A stretch of 64,000 nt of DNA, taken from contig OX596336.1 in assembly GCA_951394405.1 (NCBI GenBank), positions 1,674,001 to 1,738,000 of the forward strand, read 5' to 3'. Origin of the DNA: Coprinellus micaceus. Taxonomy: Eukaryota > Basidiomycota > Agaricomycetes > Agaricales > Psathyrellaceae. The notes beneath the pieces were generated by a model. The model saw only the letters and a program-made list of their open reading frames with translations. It made no database searches and had not been told where the DNA came from. Position numbers and translations under genes: made by a program. Below, piece by piece: positions 20,746 through 34,258 of the stretch (position 1 is its first letter; each line of letters begins with the position of its first letter).

Positions 20746-23700
20746 TCAGAAAGCCATACTACCGAAAGTATCATCAGCCTTCAAACTCTTCCTCGTCACT
20801 CCCGGCTTCACGATTTGCACCCTATGCTCATCATCAAATGGAGTGACAAACGGGTTCACCTCGACCGCCGTCCCACCCAATCCAGCGGGTTGTTTCAGCG
20901 TCGCACGCGGCGAGTCCGTACTGCTCACACTCATCTGGTCAGCAGGCGACCCGTTCGTTACCCTCCATGCTGGCACGCTAGAGACGCGCTTGTGCGTTGA
21001 GGGCGATGAGCGGGGCGAGCGGGCAGGGGAGGAGCGGGTGGAGAGAGGGCTAGGGGCGCCTTGGTATGCGGAGTGGAGGGGTACGGGGTACATGGGAGCG
21101 ACGATGGAGGCGGGGTTGTTGAAGGGGTCACTGGTGGTGCGCATGTGGTTGGAGGTGGGGGTGGGGGTGGAGCTGCTGAGGAAAGTGTCATCAAAGGAGG
21201 CGCCAATGTCCGAGGGGACGCTGGGCTTGTGACGCAGTCCTGGAGGTGGAGGAACTCGACGACGAGGAGGGGGGACCTGAGAAACGACGGGTGTTTCCAA
21301 AGTTTCCTTCTTTGACGACAGCGACATAATGCCCCTCCACCCACCCAAATTAGCGGACTCCGTAGGCGAAGCCGACCACCGTGACTTGGGAACTGGCTCT
21401 GGAGCAGGCTGAGGCTCAGAAAACGACCTGTCAGAGGCGGTGTCCACCACGATCTTGAGCTGGGGACGAGACTTGTACTTCTCCCAGAAATCGTAGTCAC
21501 CAACTTCCTCCTCCTTCTTCCCGCCAAAGATGCTCTTTCGCACACGGCCCATCCATCCACCGCTCTGGCCGCTCTCCTCCGTCTGCGCCTCCGAGTCTCC
21601 CTTGCCAATGTTCCTCAGGCTCATCATCCGGGTCTTCGGCTTCGACTTGCCCTCTCCCGTAGTCGCGAGCGACTCCGTGGACACGGCAGGCTCGTGATGG
21701 ATCCCATCCTCGCCCGGTGCAGCTGCGTCGGACCTCCAGAAGGGTCTGAAGACGGCGCGATGGGGAGATGGGAGAGGCGTGAACTGGGGAAGATCGTTCG
21801 TAGCCGCCACGCCCCCGTCCCACTGAGGGTCCTTGACGTCGGAGCCATTCATGAGGTTCAGACGATCCCCGCGGGGGGTCGCGGTACCGTCGCGCTGAGC
21901 GACGTTGTAGGCCTCAGGAAGAGCGTCACGCTGCTCGCGGAGGTATCGGTCGCGCCTTCTCCTCTCCAGAGTGGGTGCTCCAAACGAGTGCCAGAGGATA
22001 ACTCCGAGACCCATGAGGACGACTATGCCCCAGATTCCAAGGAAGATGCCGAAGGTAATCCGTTCCTTCTTGAGCTGGTTGGCGTACCCATTCACGAGGC
22101 GACCGACGAGCCCGCCATCGTCCTCTCCGCCGTTCCCACCACCACCGATGGCGGCAGCAGCGATAGGCGCTGAAGCTTCGTTGACGGCCTCCGGGGATAG
22201 GATGAGAACAGTCTCGTTGACACGGGGCATGTCGACTTTGAGGTTGTCGTGGAGGAACGTGAGCGCGTTCTCGATGGCGTCGACTTTGCTTCCAATCAAG
22301 CACCTGATGAACTCGCTAGCGGGGGTGGCGAGGATGGTACCGCCGAAGACCTTGTCCACACCGTCGGTGAGGTCGGTGTAGAACTCGTTGATGGTCGTGT
22401 TGATTTGGGTAGTGGTGACGCCTACCCAACCGAAGACGCCATCGTTGATAGTAGTCTGAACATTGTCGACTTTGAGATTGACTTCCCGAGCGTACTCAGC
22501 GGACTGGTTCAGCATGCTCTGGTTGATAGAGTCGGCGATGAAGAGGGAGAAGTCGCGAGCGCTGTCAGCAGCCTGGCCTTTGTACTTGTCGACCATCGGG
22601 CCCATGGCCAGGAGCTGGACTTCGATCAACAGAAGACCGAAGACGCCAATGAGCAAGCAAGCCGCTGCGGGAGGATGGAAAATGTAGTTGAAGAACCATT
22701 GGAGCTTAGTGTGGTTGCGGGGCTTGAGACGAAGCTTCTGGGAGACTTGGTTCGTGATGCGAGTGACGAGGGGATGCTCAGAGTTGGCGTTCAGGACCAT
22801 GAGGTTGTGATCGTTCAGAGTGACCTGAGGGGTACTGTCCATCGACGCTCCTTTGGCGTGGGCCATGGTGGGATCGGACATCCAGGCCTGACGAGTGTAC
22901 TCGAGATGGGACTTCATGCAGCGCCATTTCCACCAAGTCAAAAGGCAGTTGAGACCAATGAGGAGCAAGGCGAGCAGAAAAAGAATGAGAATCCCGATCT
23001 TGAAAGCCTTAATGATGTCCCTGCTGATGTTGTCGACAACGGAGGTGTCCATCTTGTCACAGAAAACGAGCCTGTTCTGCTGGGGAACGGGAAGGGCGGA
23101 ACCCTGGAACTCGATGCCGGCGAAGGTGTCGTTGATATCCTTCTTGAGGAGCTCGAACGGAGTGTTGATGCTAAATTGAGGATGAGTACCATTACTTTCC
23201 GACGCCACGAAGGGGGACTTACATCTCTTCAAGCTTTCCCTTGATGTCGGAGACAGTGGGGATGGTGGCGTTGAGCCTCTCCAAACTCTCCTGGAACGAA
23301 CTCGGGATCTGGATATTGTTCAAACCATCAAGGTTGGGAACTTGGAGATCCGGGACGTCAATTTTGCCTAGGCCGAAGGGGAGTGCATTGTTGATACCCT
23401 CGATAGTGGCCCTGAGGCCGTTAATGAAGCCACCAATTGAGGTCTGGATGCTGTCCCGGAGACCACCAGCGACTGCCTGGACTGCTTTGTTGAGCTAGGA
23501 AGAATGGTCAGAGGCACACCGCCACACATGCAACAGACAACTCACCTCATCTACTGCACCAATGAGGATAGCAAGTCCGCCACGAACCACGAGCTCGAGG
23601 AAGCAGAAGAAGATGGAGCGGTAGAGGTCAATAATAAAGTTGATAACGGCCTCCATGACGGTTAGCGAGAGCACTAGGGCCTGGCGTGCACCCCTCAGCG

Positions 23701-24001
23701 AAGCATTCACGGCGTCGGCGAACTGTTCGTTAGTGGCGATGGCCATGAACCGGGGCATACTTGCTGCCGCCGTCGCTGCCTCCTCCGCTGCCTTGCAGCT
23801 TGCCAGAAGGTTGTCCTTAGCGCCCAGGATGGCATTCTGGGTGGAGTCCAACGAGGCCTGGAGTCTGAATGCGACGAAGATGAGAGAGATAATGGGATAT
23901 GCGAGCCATGTGAGGGAGAGGAGATGGGGGAGGGTGAGATAGGGCGTGAGTGTCGTGGGCGCGTCGTCGTAGGAGGGAGGCTGCTGGTTGAAGAAGGCCA
24001 T
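20746..24001 (-). CDS. PRM1: Plasma membrane fusion protein Prm1
   Basis: This is the fungal Prm1 family, a multi-pass membrane glycoprotein that promotes plasma-membrane fusion during mating and hyphal fusion. Three exons (24001-23546, 23494-23223, 23170-20746) sum to 3,153 nt, 1,050 aa. The N-terminus [20 protein letters not shown] and the following [20 protein letters not shown] are family hallmarks, as are [20 protein letters not shown] and [12 protein letters not shown]. Hydrophobic segments follow the family plan: one near the N-terminus, one around [20 protein letters not shown], one after [16 protein letters not shown], one near [16 protein letters not shown] and one before WHSFGAP. 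The C-terminal third is a cytosolic, Ser/Pro-rich disordered tail, longer than in yeast (661 aa). It lies 256 bases downstream of SEY1 on the same strand. Confidence 0.93.
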
Positions 24002-24257
24002 GCCCGTGGCTGTCGACCTGCGACGATGAGGGAAGAAGAATACGATTTATCCCGTGGCGACCTCTTCTTTTTCATTTCTGCCTGCCATTGTCCTTTGCTC
24101 ACCATCGCCGTCCAGGTCTATTGTTCTGCTGTCGCCAGTCACACGCGCCCAGGTGAGTCACGTTGTTTGCCTTCCATCCCCTTCGGCCGTTCCTTTGCAC
24201 AAAACAAGAATAAGGATTTCTAGCTAGGGTTGTCCAAATAATATCCAGAATATATAT

Positions 24258-27200
24258 CTACTGCACTCGCTCTTTCAGCTCAATCTCGCTGTCCTCGTCA
24301 AAATATGAGCTCTGGCGTGAGCTCTGACGCGAGATCGACGGGCGGTCTGTCTGCGTAGGCTGCGGTGCCCCTCCATCCACAGTCAGCACTTCCCGGAGCT
24401 TCTGCGTCGCCTGTTTTTGCACCTGCATTCCACATCATCAGTACGGCACCCTTTCCTTGAGGTCGCAAAGTAGAAAGCCTCACCTCCCCTGCAACGCTTT
24501 TTGTTACCTGGAGCAACGGTCCAGTTAGTCCGAGCTGAATGATCATGTACCTAATCGGAACGGGTCAGCGTGGGGCACAGGATCCCAGTACAAGGGACTA
24601 CGTACGCCGTTGCCGCACCGAAGAGCAAGAAGGTAAAGTAGAGAGGGTTGAAGAGCACAGCCATGGCCTCGTTCCAGCCGAGAACCACCAGCACGCCGTA
24701 CATCCAGTAGGGAATTTGCGCGATGCTGGATACTGTGCTTCGTTTAGCCTCCACGTAGTAGGCATCGGCGTCCCTCCTGAACTTGTTGATCAAATCCAAG
24801 CACTTGGTTTCGGACAAGACCACTAGCGAGGACGAGAACTCAAACTCCTCGTTGGCCAGGTCATCAGACGCGTCTTCCTCAAGGACGAATTCCAGAGAAG
24901 CGTCCAGAGGCTTGATGCGCGAATACAATGGGACAAGTTCCAGTGTCTGCACGGCTACAGTTAGCGCCCGCCACCGGACAATGACGTCAACAATAGGCCC
25001 ACCTCTTCCTTCGCTTTCTTGAAGGCACCGTCAATGTCATCCTCCGGCTTCCAAACTCGAGGAACACCCTGATCATCGTAACGGAACTGCTCCTCAAAGT
25101 GAGCCCTGAGCTTGCCAAGCAGAACCTGATCGGCAGTTTGCTCCTCAATCTTGTTGCGCAACACAATCCAGGAACGTTTCTTCAGCGCAGCCAAAGATGT
25201 GACATTCTCCTGTTCGGTGCAATTGAAGCCTGAGAGGTGATCAGATATGAGAAATCTAGCTCCAAAGCGGTTGAGGCCTACTCTTCGCCTTGGCGAGGTA
25301 CGTCGCCTCGGCCTTTGCCAGGGTCTCCTTGAAGGTCGTGAGCACAGAGTCCCACATCTCGGATGAGGGCTTGGAGAGCTGGATCTCGACGGGTTCAGAG
25401 ATGATCTTCTTGACATTGCGCTGCAGGGGGGTGCGACAATCAGCGACATTCCCGCGAAGTGACGAAGACGGGTATACCTCAATCTGGTTGATCATCTTCT
25501 TCGTCTCATCCTTCCTGCACTGGTCGGCAACGCCCCGAATCTCCTCCATGATCACCTCCAACTCATCCTCCCAATTCCAGTCCGTTCCCTCGACCAACGC
25601 CTCCTTCGCACCAGTGGAGAAAGTCTCTTCGCACTGCTTTGTCGCCTTGGTGACGACCTTGGCGAAGTCGTAGTCATCGCCCTTCAGACCATTGAGAAGC
25701 TCCTGCTTGAACGCGACGACAGACAGCTTGTGGAGGTTCTTGAGCTGTCCAAGGAAGAGGGGTGAGAGGGTCGAGTCGATAACGGAGACGAGGTCCGCGC
25801 GCTTCCTGGTGTAGACACCCTTGTGGTATCTGGACGCGTCACGGTCGTAACGGGCTGGGGATCATGAAGTCAACTTAAGAGACGAAAGGCGGTGAAGATC
25901 GACACGCACTCAGGGCCTGGGTCCTCCAATTCTTCATCAACCCTCCCAACCCCTCCACCACCCTTCCAGACTCAACCGGGCGCTTCTGCGACTTGGCCTG
26001 CTCATTAAACTCTGCAAGCGCGCCCGCAGAAATCTCGTCGCAACGGAATTGCGCCAACAGTTCCTGTTGCGTGGGCAAGTCGAGGTCCTTGTTGCTTTGG
26101 ACTTGTTCCTAATACGTAAAAGGCAAAGGGCAGACGGGTCGGCGCTTATTCCTTGCTTCTTGAGAAGTCGTGATGTGACGTACCCAAATATTCTGCATGT
26201 AGAACGCGACGCCATCTGCGGGAATGCGCTTGTGGTACGCAGGTTTGAAGAGGTAATCAGGATCGCTCTTCTCCGTGAAGCGTTTCCTCAGGCTCTGCAC
26301 TTCGGACTCGAACTTCTCGGGAACCAAGATCTTGTGAGGCAGGGCGGTAAACGCCAGGTCAAAGTAGTCCGAGAGTTTGCGTTCCTTTAAGTCATCTGGC
26401 TTGCTGAGGGTGTCCCATATTCTGTTGAGATCGGCAATGAGAGTTGCTTGGAGGTTGGCCAAGGGCGTTTGGCCGATGTGGTCTCGAATGACGAAAAGGA
26501 GGAGCGTGCGTCCACTGTGGAGATATTATAATCCCGAACTGCTGCGCGATATTGATGTCCACATACCCATCCATCTGCTTCTTGCCGAACAGACCCAGGT
26601 TGACCTCGAACACCGTCTTCAGCAGGCTCATGTTAGCGCCCTGGTACAAGCCGACTTGGTGCTCCCACATGTTCACAATCAGGACCTCCGACGAGGCGAG
26701 CGAGAATAACGCGGACTTGCGCTCAAAGTCCTGTTGCGCAATCAGTCAGTTAGACATGAGGTTGTCATAAATAACGGCATGGGGTGTGGTACTTGCCTGA
26801 TCCTCGCCACGTTCCCTGCCGTCTGTGCCCTCCACGTCCATAACCATCACGCTCATATCCTTCCCTCTGCACATCCAGATACCTGCAATCCTTCAATCCT
26901 CTTGTAATCACTCGTAGAGATACCCGCTCGTACCTTTCGTCGTTTGCTGTCGTCGCGTTTCGTCCATGACGTCAAAAGTAGTTCCAAAGAGTCGATTAAG
27001 TAGAGTACCTGCAAGCGAGGTGTAAGCCATGCAACTAAACGAAACCACGAGCGGTGACCTACTTTTCCCGGTAGATTGTGAGCCAAATACGGCCACGATG
27101 TTGTAGTTGAACCCTGAATCTCGAAGACCCCATTGGTCTATCTGCCCCGTCAGCTCGGACCTGTCGCGTAGCAGAGCAAAGCGTCAGCAAACGGTGCACC

Positions 27201-27303
27201 ATGGCGCCAGGCGGGTGACATACGTGAAGGTCTTCTCATCATCTACAACCTGAATCCTTTCAGTGCTAGCACCCTGGCTAGCGTGCCCGTTGACTTCTAC
27301 CAT
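24258..27303 (-). CDS. SEY1: Sey1, ER membrane-fusion dynamin-like GTPase
   Basis: Sey1 (atlastin/RHD3 group) tethers and fuses ER tubules at three-way junctions. The chosen start [20 protein letters not shown] leads into DDEKTFT and an intron. The GTPase motifs are visible: P-loop [21 protein letters not shown], the switch-1 region [23 protein letters not shown], and VIRDH as the RD motif. A long helical-bundle middle follows ([34 protein letters not shown]), then two closely spaced hydrophobic hairpin helices after [10 protein letters not shown]. An amphipathic tail ends [17 protein letters not shown] with the stop at 24258-24260. About nine short introns interrupt it. The length is close to the family norm (about 780 aa). 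It is divergent from the AACS gene at 28190. Confidence 0.95.
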
Positions 27304-28189
27304 GATTTCTCGACTCGACTGGCCTGGGAGGTGTATGTGTCCGAAATGTGTCGCGCTGGAGCCCGTAATGCGATGGCGGTATTGGAAGGGGGAGACAACG
27401 GGCACGTCGAACTCTTCGTTGCGTTCCTTGTGTGTGGTGTCCCAGAGACCCGAGCCTTTATGGCGGCAAGGAGTTGGTGAGGAAGTGGTAGAGGGAAAGG
27501 CGGACACTGGATCTGACGAGGCGCTCTCGGCTGGTGGTCCACGTGGTCGCCATCATCATTTCGCGCGGTTCCAGGTGGTAACTGCCCCTATTCTCCTCTC
27601 TCTCATGTTCAGCACACCGCTTGCACGCAGTATTCTATCTAGACATCCATTATATGGGGCGTTTTCAGTGCCTTTTCCGATCTATGTGTCGGCAACCGGG
27701 AAGGATGTGGCACCAATGGCTGCCGATGAAGCATGACCTCACAGGACTCTCGTTCCAGTTCCAAAAACGCCGACCTATGTCTTCGTTTAGGATTCTGAGG
27801 ACGCAGTGCTTCGCCCCGCCGAAAGGCGCAGAGGCGAACCGGTCAGGCTATGTATGCGCCCCAGGTCCGAATCACGCATCGGAAAATCAGTTTAGGCCTC
27901 CCCACGGGCGGCAGCATCAAGCGGCGGGCCTGCTGACGGTTTTCCGGGGCGTGCACAAGAGAACCCTGGGAGGCCAATGGGAGCGTCCTTCAATTCTGTC
28001 TTCTATGGGGAAACCCTGGATAATATCAATCCTATGTTGTATATCTATCCAACGGGGATGGATACAACACGAACTCCTCCAGCTTCCGCATAATACTCTC
28101 GTAACTGTTCGGTCCAACGAACGCTGTCAAACGAGGTCTTAGACTCCACTTAGACTCCTGGCAGAGGTATACACTTTCGTGCCGCTTTC
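27304..28189. promoter_or_regulatory. Divergent promoter region of SEY1 and AACS copy 1
   Basis: These 0.9 kb lie between two divergently transcribed genes and should hold both promoters and leaders. A 173-codon plus-strand frame at 27621-28142 has no family resemblance and odd composition, so I treat it as chance. I saw no clear TATA box or other known element. Confidence 0.4.
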
Positions 28190-31004
28190 ATGTCGGATTA
28201 CTTTGCACAATCCAAGTTGCTCTGGACGCCTCCTCGTCGCAGTGCCAACCAAACCGCGGTCGAGAAGCTGCGCAGGGACATCAACCGGAAGTATGGCCTC
28301 AAGCTCGGTGAGTCGCTCTCGCTGCCACCCACCCGCATCACGCTGACGTGACCCCAAGCGACTTACGAGGACCTGCACAAGTGGTCGGTGGAGAACTACG
28401 TGTTCTGGATAGAACTGGCCCACTTCCTGAGGATCATCTTCTCTATCCCTCCCGATCCCGTACGTACTTCGACATTCACCATAACTCTCGAAAGGCTAAC
28501 CACATATTTAGAAACACGTCTTCGAGCCTGGCCGCTTCCCCGAAGTCCCTCTCTGGTTTCCCGGCGCCTGCATGAACTACGCTGAGAACCTCCTTCGGCG
28601 ACGAGACGACAGCATTGCGATTATCGAAGCTAACGAGAACCAAGTCATCACATACTACTCTTACCGCCGACTCTGGAAAAAAGTCGAAGACCTAGCAGCC
28701 GCGTTTAGGGCCAATGGGCTGCAGGTAGGGGACCGCGTCGCAGGTATCGTAGTCAACTCTATCAACGCCGTGGTCACCGCGCTCGCAGTCGCCAGTATTG
28801 GTGGGATGTTCTCCACGACGGCGACGGATATGGGAACCCAGGTGAGATAGAACCTCTGTCTATGCGAAGCGGCGCGCGATAGTCGGCTGAATTTGATACT
28901 AATGTTTTCTTTAGGGTATCCTAGACCGATATACCCAAATTAAGCCCAAATTCATCGTCGCCGACACAGAAGTGCAGTACGCCGGCAAGGTCATCGACTT
29001 ACTGCCTAAGGTCCGCCAGGTCGTTGAGGCATTGCAGGGGCAAGGCCTGCAGAAGGCGGTCCTCTTCCCGAGTCGGGTTACCGGAAAAATATGGACGTTG
29101 TCTGACTTACGTTCCACGTATGCACATCCCTTCTGCATTTTCGAACCCACATTGACTCGATACAGGACCCCTTTATCTGCATTCCTGAAAACAGGGGATG
29201 GTCGCCCGCTGACGTTTGAACAACTGCCCTTTAGCCAACCGCTGTTCATTCTGTACAGCTCAGGCACCTCGGGAAAGCCCAAATGCATTGTACACACCGC
29301 AGGAGTTCGTATTTCCTTCTCGCTGCCTTCAGAGCACGGCTCACCCGGTCGCAGGGCGTCCTCATTCAAACAATGAAAGGCCTCAAGCTCGAGAAAGACC
29401 TTTGTCCAGATGACGTCTATTTCCAGTATACCACCGTACGTGTTCCCTCGCTTGAATCTCGGACTCGGCTAACGTCCCTTCTTCTCGGTTTGTCTTCTCC
29501 TTCTTCTCCGCCTTCCGCACTTTGGCTTCGACGTCTTGACTTGCTCGACAACGTAACGTCGCTTAGACGGGATGGATGATGTGGAACATGATGCTGTCTG
29601 GCATTGCATGCGAAGCTAGGACGATCCTATATGATGGGTCACCTTTCTATCCTAACCTACCGACATACCTCAAATTCATCAATGACCAAAGGTGCGTTTA
29701 TTATACCAAGGTTTACCTTGAAAACTTTCTCAAGGAGCGCATAACCTCTCTAGTGTCGCCGTTATGACTACAAGCCCCCGGTTCCTCTCCGAGATTCAAG
29801 GTAGCGGCATTGACCCATGTATGTCCAAGCCCGTTTGCGTCCATTGCCCTTTCCATTCACCCTTCGACCGCGATGTTTATAGTGAAGATCGGATCATTCG
29901 AGTCCCTCAAGACCATGGCTGTCGGCGGTGCCGTTCTGACCCCAGCGATGTTCGAGTGGACGCACAAGACCTTTGGCGGCAACTTTTACCTCGCGTCAAT
30001 TAGCGGTGGGACGGATACGTGTGCTTCTTGTGAGTACACTTCGTTTGGCGAGGGCTCGCGATTGACGGTCTCTCAAAGTCGTGTGTGGATCACCTGCTCT
30101 GCCAACGTATGCCGGAGGTACGCAGACCACATCTCCACATCATGGCGCGGCACTCATGGAGCAACGTCAGAGATGCAATGCAAGGCTCTCGGCATGAAAG
30201 TCGAGATCTTCGACCCCTCTGGTAACAACATTGAGAACACAGGCCAGGCAGGCGAACTCGTCACAACCTGCGCTCACCCTTCATTCCCTGTCGGGTTCTG
30301 GGAGGATGATGACGGTAAGAGGCTGCGGGAGGCGTACTTTGAGATGTACCCCGGAATTTGGCGTCAAGGAGACTTCCTCGTCAAAAACCCAAAGACGAAC
30401 GGGTTGATGGTCCTGGGACGGAGGTACGCGCTACATTGAGGATAAGTGTGGGTTGGATTCAGAACTGACATTGAATCTCCTGTAGTGATGGTGTCCTGAA
30501 CCCGAGTGGTGTCCGCTTCGGTTCTGCGGAGATCTACTCGGTTCTAGAAGACTTTGCTCGGACTATTGACGATTCGATCTGTGTCGGCCAAAGGAGACAG
30601 CAAGATGAGCATGAGCGGGTCCTCCTCTTCCTCAAGTTGCGCGAGGGACAGAAACTTAGCCCCGCTTTGCTGAATAAAATTCGGACTGCAATTCGGATGA
30701 GACTGAGTGCACGACACGTCCCTGCGTTTATCTTTGAGGTGCCAGAGATCCCTGTAAGTCACCTGCACTACTTTCACGCATCGGCGCAGAGCATCGTGCT
30801 TATTGAGTTGCTTCTTCCTAGCATACGGTGAACGGAAAGAAGATCGAGATCGCAGTCAAGCAGATCGTTTCTGGTTCGACAATGAAGCCCAGCGGGACGG
30901 TGGCCAATCCAGATTCCCTCCAGTTGTACTACAAGTACCAGGAGATTGAGCGGTTCGTTGGGAGCATCTCTGACAGCACCTCGAGGAGGAGAGCCAAGTT
31001 GTAG
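28190..31004 (+). CDS. Acetoacetyl-CoA synthetase, tandem copy 1
   Basis: This ANL-superfamily ligase makes acetoacetyl-CoA from acetoacetate, CoA and ATP, feeding ketone bodies into sterol synthesis or oxidation. The start MSDYFAQSKLLWTPPRRSAN and INRKYGLKL are typical of AACS. The motifs are [20 protein letters not shown] (A3 phosphate loop), [34 protein letters not shown] (A5), [20 protein letters not shown] (A8) and [14 protein letters not shown] with the catalytic Lys near the end. It ends RRRAKL at 31004. At least nine short introns interrupt it; two of them bracket the exon VCGSPALPTYAGE, which reads intact. It probably acts in the cytosol. A second, closely similar gene follows 411 bases downstream in the same direction. 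Confidence 0.93.
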
Positions 31005-31415
31005 ACGTATTCGAACTGTGGCCCATAACGTGTATCGTGTAATAGAAGAACCCATTGAGCACCCCTACTTGTTGTTGAACTGATGTCATACCCCGCATTC
31101 GTGAAATAGGGGCTTCGGCTTTCCCCACACCCAATCCCCGTGTCAGCCGCTGGGCGCAACCTTGACTACAAACACGATCTAATGAACTCGGGATCGCACC
31201 CCATACCTTTGTATCTCTCAGAATGCGCTCAAATTGTAATGACATGCACCCAAACGTAATCTGCGTGCTCGGCGACCCTGGCTCCCGGATCTTGAAGACG
31301 TCAGGAGGTCCGCATTCCACATTGAGCTTAAGCTAAGGTTCCCTGGTTCCTTCTCTTCTATCTACCCCACTTCACGCCGTCTCGACAGCTGGCACCATCC
31401 AGTGCGCCCACCTCC

Positions 31416-34258
31416 ATGGATCACGACTACACTGCGCAATCGCGTCTCTTGTGGACACCACCGCAACCTGACCATTCGTCCGTCGAGGTGTTGAGAAGGG
31501 ATATCAACCGGAAGTATGGGTTGAATCTGAGTACGTGGTCCTACTTGCGTTTCTACTGCGTAAGACCCTAATACCTCGGGGGTATGAGCAGAGGATTACC
31601 ATGATTTGCACCAGTACTCGGTGGAGGACTACACGTTCTGGCTGGACGTTTGGAACCACTTGCGCGTCATATCGTCAGTACCACCCATCCCAGTGCGTCC
31701 TTGGCTCTAAAAACGCACTATGAGTACTTCTGACTGTGTCCACAGCACAGAATCCTCGAGGACGGCCCCTTCCCCGAAGTCCCTAACTGGTTCCCTGGAG
31801 CTAGGCTGAACTATGCAGAAAACATCTTGCATCGAAAAGATGACAGCGTAGCTCTTGTCGCTGCCGGAGAAGATGGTATCGTCACGAGTTACACGTACAG
31901 AGAGCTTTACCACCTGGTGCAGGAGCTGGCGGGAGCGCTGCGGGCGAATGGATTGCAAGTGGGAGATAGGGTTGGAGGTGTGTCATGCTCAAGCCTCGAG
32001 TCTAGCTGCAGCTGACTGGCAGCTGCTTTAGCTATCATAACCAACTCCATAAATGCCGTCGCCATTGCCCTTGCCGTCGCCAGCATCGGAGGCGTCTTTT
32101 CTAGTACTGCTACTGACATGGGTGCTCAGGTGGGTTCTTCCGGATCCGTCGCGTATAAATTGGGGATGCTGCTAACCCGGAGCAGGGTATCCTTGATAGA
32201 TACACTCAAATCCAGCCCAAATTTATTTTTGCAGAGACCGAGGTGTCCTACAGTGGGAAGCTCGTAGATCTGCTCCCCAAGGTACGCCAAGTGGTCTTGG
32301 AGCTGAAGAGCCAGGGTCTCCAAAAGGCTATCTTGCTCCCAAGTCGCGTGTCAGGGAAGGAATTAGCGCTTTCAGGTGTAGCAGAGAGGTACATTACTTC
32401 AACTCGCCATCCGTGCTATCACGCTGACTCGTTCTTTTCCTTGTAGCATCACCCTCTCCACCTTCCTCACGGCAGGAGCAAACGGCCCTCTTACGTTTGA
32501 ACAGCTCCCCTTCAGCCAGCCGCTTTTCATTTTGTACAGCTCTGGGACCTCTGGAAAGCCAAAGTGTATCGTGCATTCTGCGGGGGTAAGTTACCCTTTC
32601 GGTCAGCTTGCAAAAGCTCATTCATGTCGACTTTGATTTCAGGGAGTGTTGCTGCAGACATGGAAAGATCTGAAGTTGGCGATGAACCTCGGACCTGACG
32701 ACACATACTTCCAATACACCACGGTAAGCCGATATTCCGTGTTTAATGATATCACTCACTGATGATGGGCAGACCGGGTGGATGATGTGGACTCTCATGC
32801 TCTCTGGCCTTGCTTGCGGCTCGCGCTTGGTGCTCTATGACGGCTCACCTTTCTACCCCGACGTAGAAACATACCTGAGGTTTATAGACCAACAAGGGCA
32901 AGTCTTCGTCAGGGTGTACCGTGCCAACTCCTCTCTAATTCTCATCCAATGGTTAACAGGGTGACCGTGCTTGGCACAAGCCCTCGGTTTCTTTCAGAAG
33001 TACAAGGGAAAGGCCTGGATCCACTCAAGCTCGGCTCGTTCAAATCGCTGAGAGTACTTATGTCCACTGGTGCTGTACTCACACCGCCTATGTTTGAATG
33101 GACCCAGAAGGCCTTTGGGGGAAATCCACACCTAGTTTCCACAAGTGGTGGTACAGATGTTTGCACATCGTGTAAGTCGCTCTACCTGATTCATCGTGTC
33201 TTCTTCTCTGACACACCTCACAAGTTGTGACCGGAAGTTCCGTGCTGTCTGTATATTCTGGGGGTACGTTACATTCCCCGTATCACACTGGGATCCGTCA
33301 TTATATCCTCGCTCTAGAGATCCAGTGCAAGTCGTTGGGGATGAAGGTTGAGGTATTTGATCCCGTGGGCAACAACATCGAGCACACTGGCCAGCCAGGC
33401 GAACTCGTTTGCACCCGGCCACACATCTCCCTCCCTCTCGGGTTCTGGGGTGACAGTTCTGGTGAGAGGTTCAGAGATGCTTATTTCAACATGTATTCAG
33501 GTAAGGATCCATCGAGTAATCACCGCCTCGTACTAAACACCCCTGTACAGGCGTCTGGCGGCAAGGTGACTTCATTGTCGTGAATCCAAAGACAAAGGGG
33601 CTGATGATACTTGGACGGAGGTGTGTTGGCCACTACACTACTTTCCTCGGGACAGTTTCTCACTAGCGCTGTTGCATGCCAGTGACGGCGTATTGAACCC
33701 CAGTGGTGTACGCTTCGGTTCCGGCGAGATATATACCGTTCTCGAGCAATTCTCCCAACATCTCGACGACTCCCTCTGTGTTGGTCAGCGCCGCGCGCAC
33801 GATAAGGACGAGCGCGTTCTACTCTTCCTCAAAATGCGTCCGGGTCACAAGCTGACGCCCGGACTGCTCGCCCAAATTCGCGCCTCCATTCGGAAGAACC
33901 TCAGTGCTCGCCATGTCCCGGCATATATATTTGAGACTGAAGAGATTCCGGTGAGCGTTCTATTCGGCGTCTCTTGACTTTCTATCTTTCTTGCGGTAGT
34001 TCGGCGTGAGACGCGTCGCACTTCTCGGCGGTCTATTTCGTGGTGGTTTCTTTGAAGCTTCCATTTATGACATCGCTGATCGTTTCTTGTGCGTAGTATA
34101 CTGTCAACGGGAAGAAAATAGAGATCGCAGTCAAGCAAATTGTGTCTGGGTCCAACCTCAAGCCAAGTGGCACCGTGGCCAACCCGGAATCTCTGGGCTT
34201 GTACTACAAGTATCGAGATATCGAGAGGGTTCTCGGCGTGGATAAGGCGAGATTATAA
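31416..34258 (+). CDS. Acetoacetyl-CoA synthetase, tandem copy 2
   Basis: This paralogue of the preceding gene starts [20 protein letters not shown]. All ANL motifs are present: [75 protein letters not shown] and [20 protein letters not shown] with the catalytic Lys. The stop TAA is at 34256-34258 after LGVDKARL. Intron positions largely match copy 1, including those after the NRKYGL block, after the TDMGxQ block and before the final TVNGKK exon, where this copy has a longer intron (about 146 bases). Both copies seem functional. Divergence is spread along the protein rather than concentrated, so a recent gene conversion is not evident by eye. Confidence 0.93.

Noticed and set aside
21125..21185. 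G/T-rich minisatellite-like stretch
   Set aside because: It is the Pro/Thr/Ser-rich coding tail of PRM1 on the other strand.
22249..23244. Plus-strand 331-codon frame
   Set aside because: It is antisense to the PRM1 body, whose minus-strand protein matches a known family; the plus frame matches nothing.
27621..28142. 173-codon plus-strand frame between SEY1 and AACS copy 1
   Set aside because: It lies in a divergent promoter interval; its composition is irregular and it has no family resemblance.
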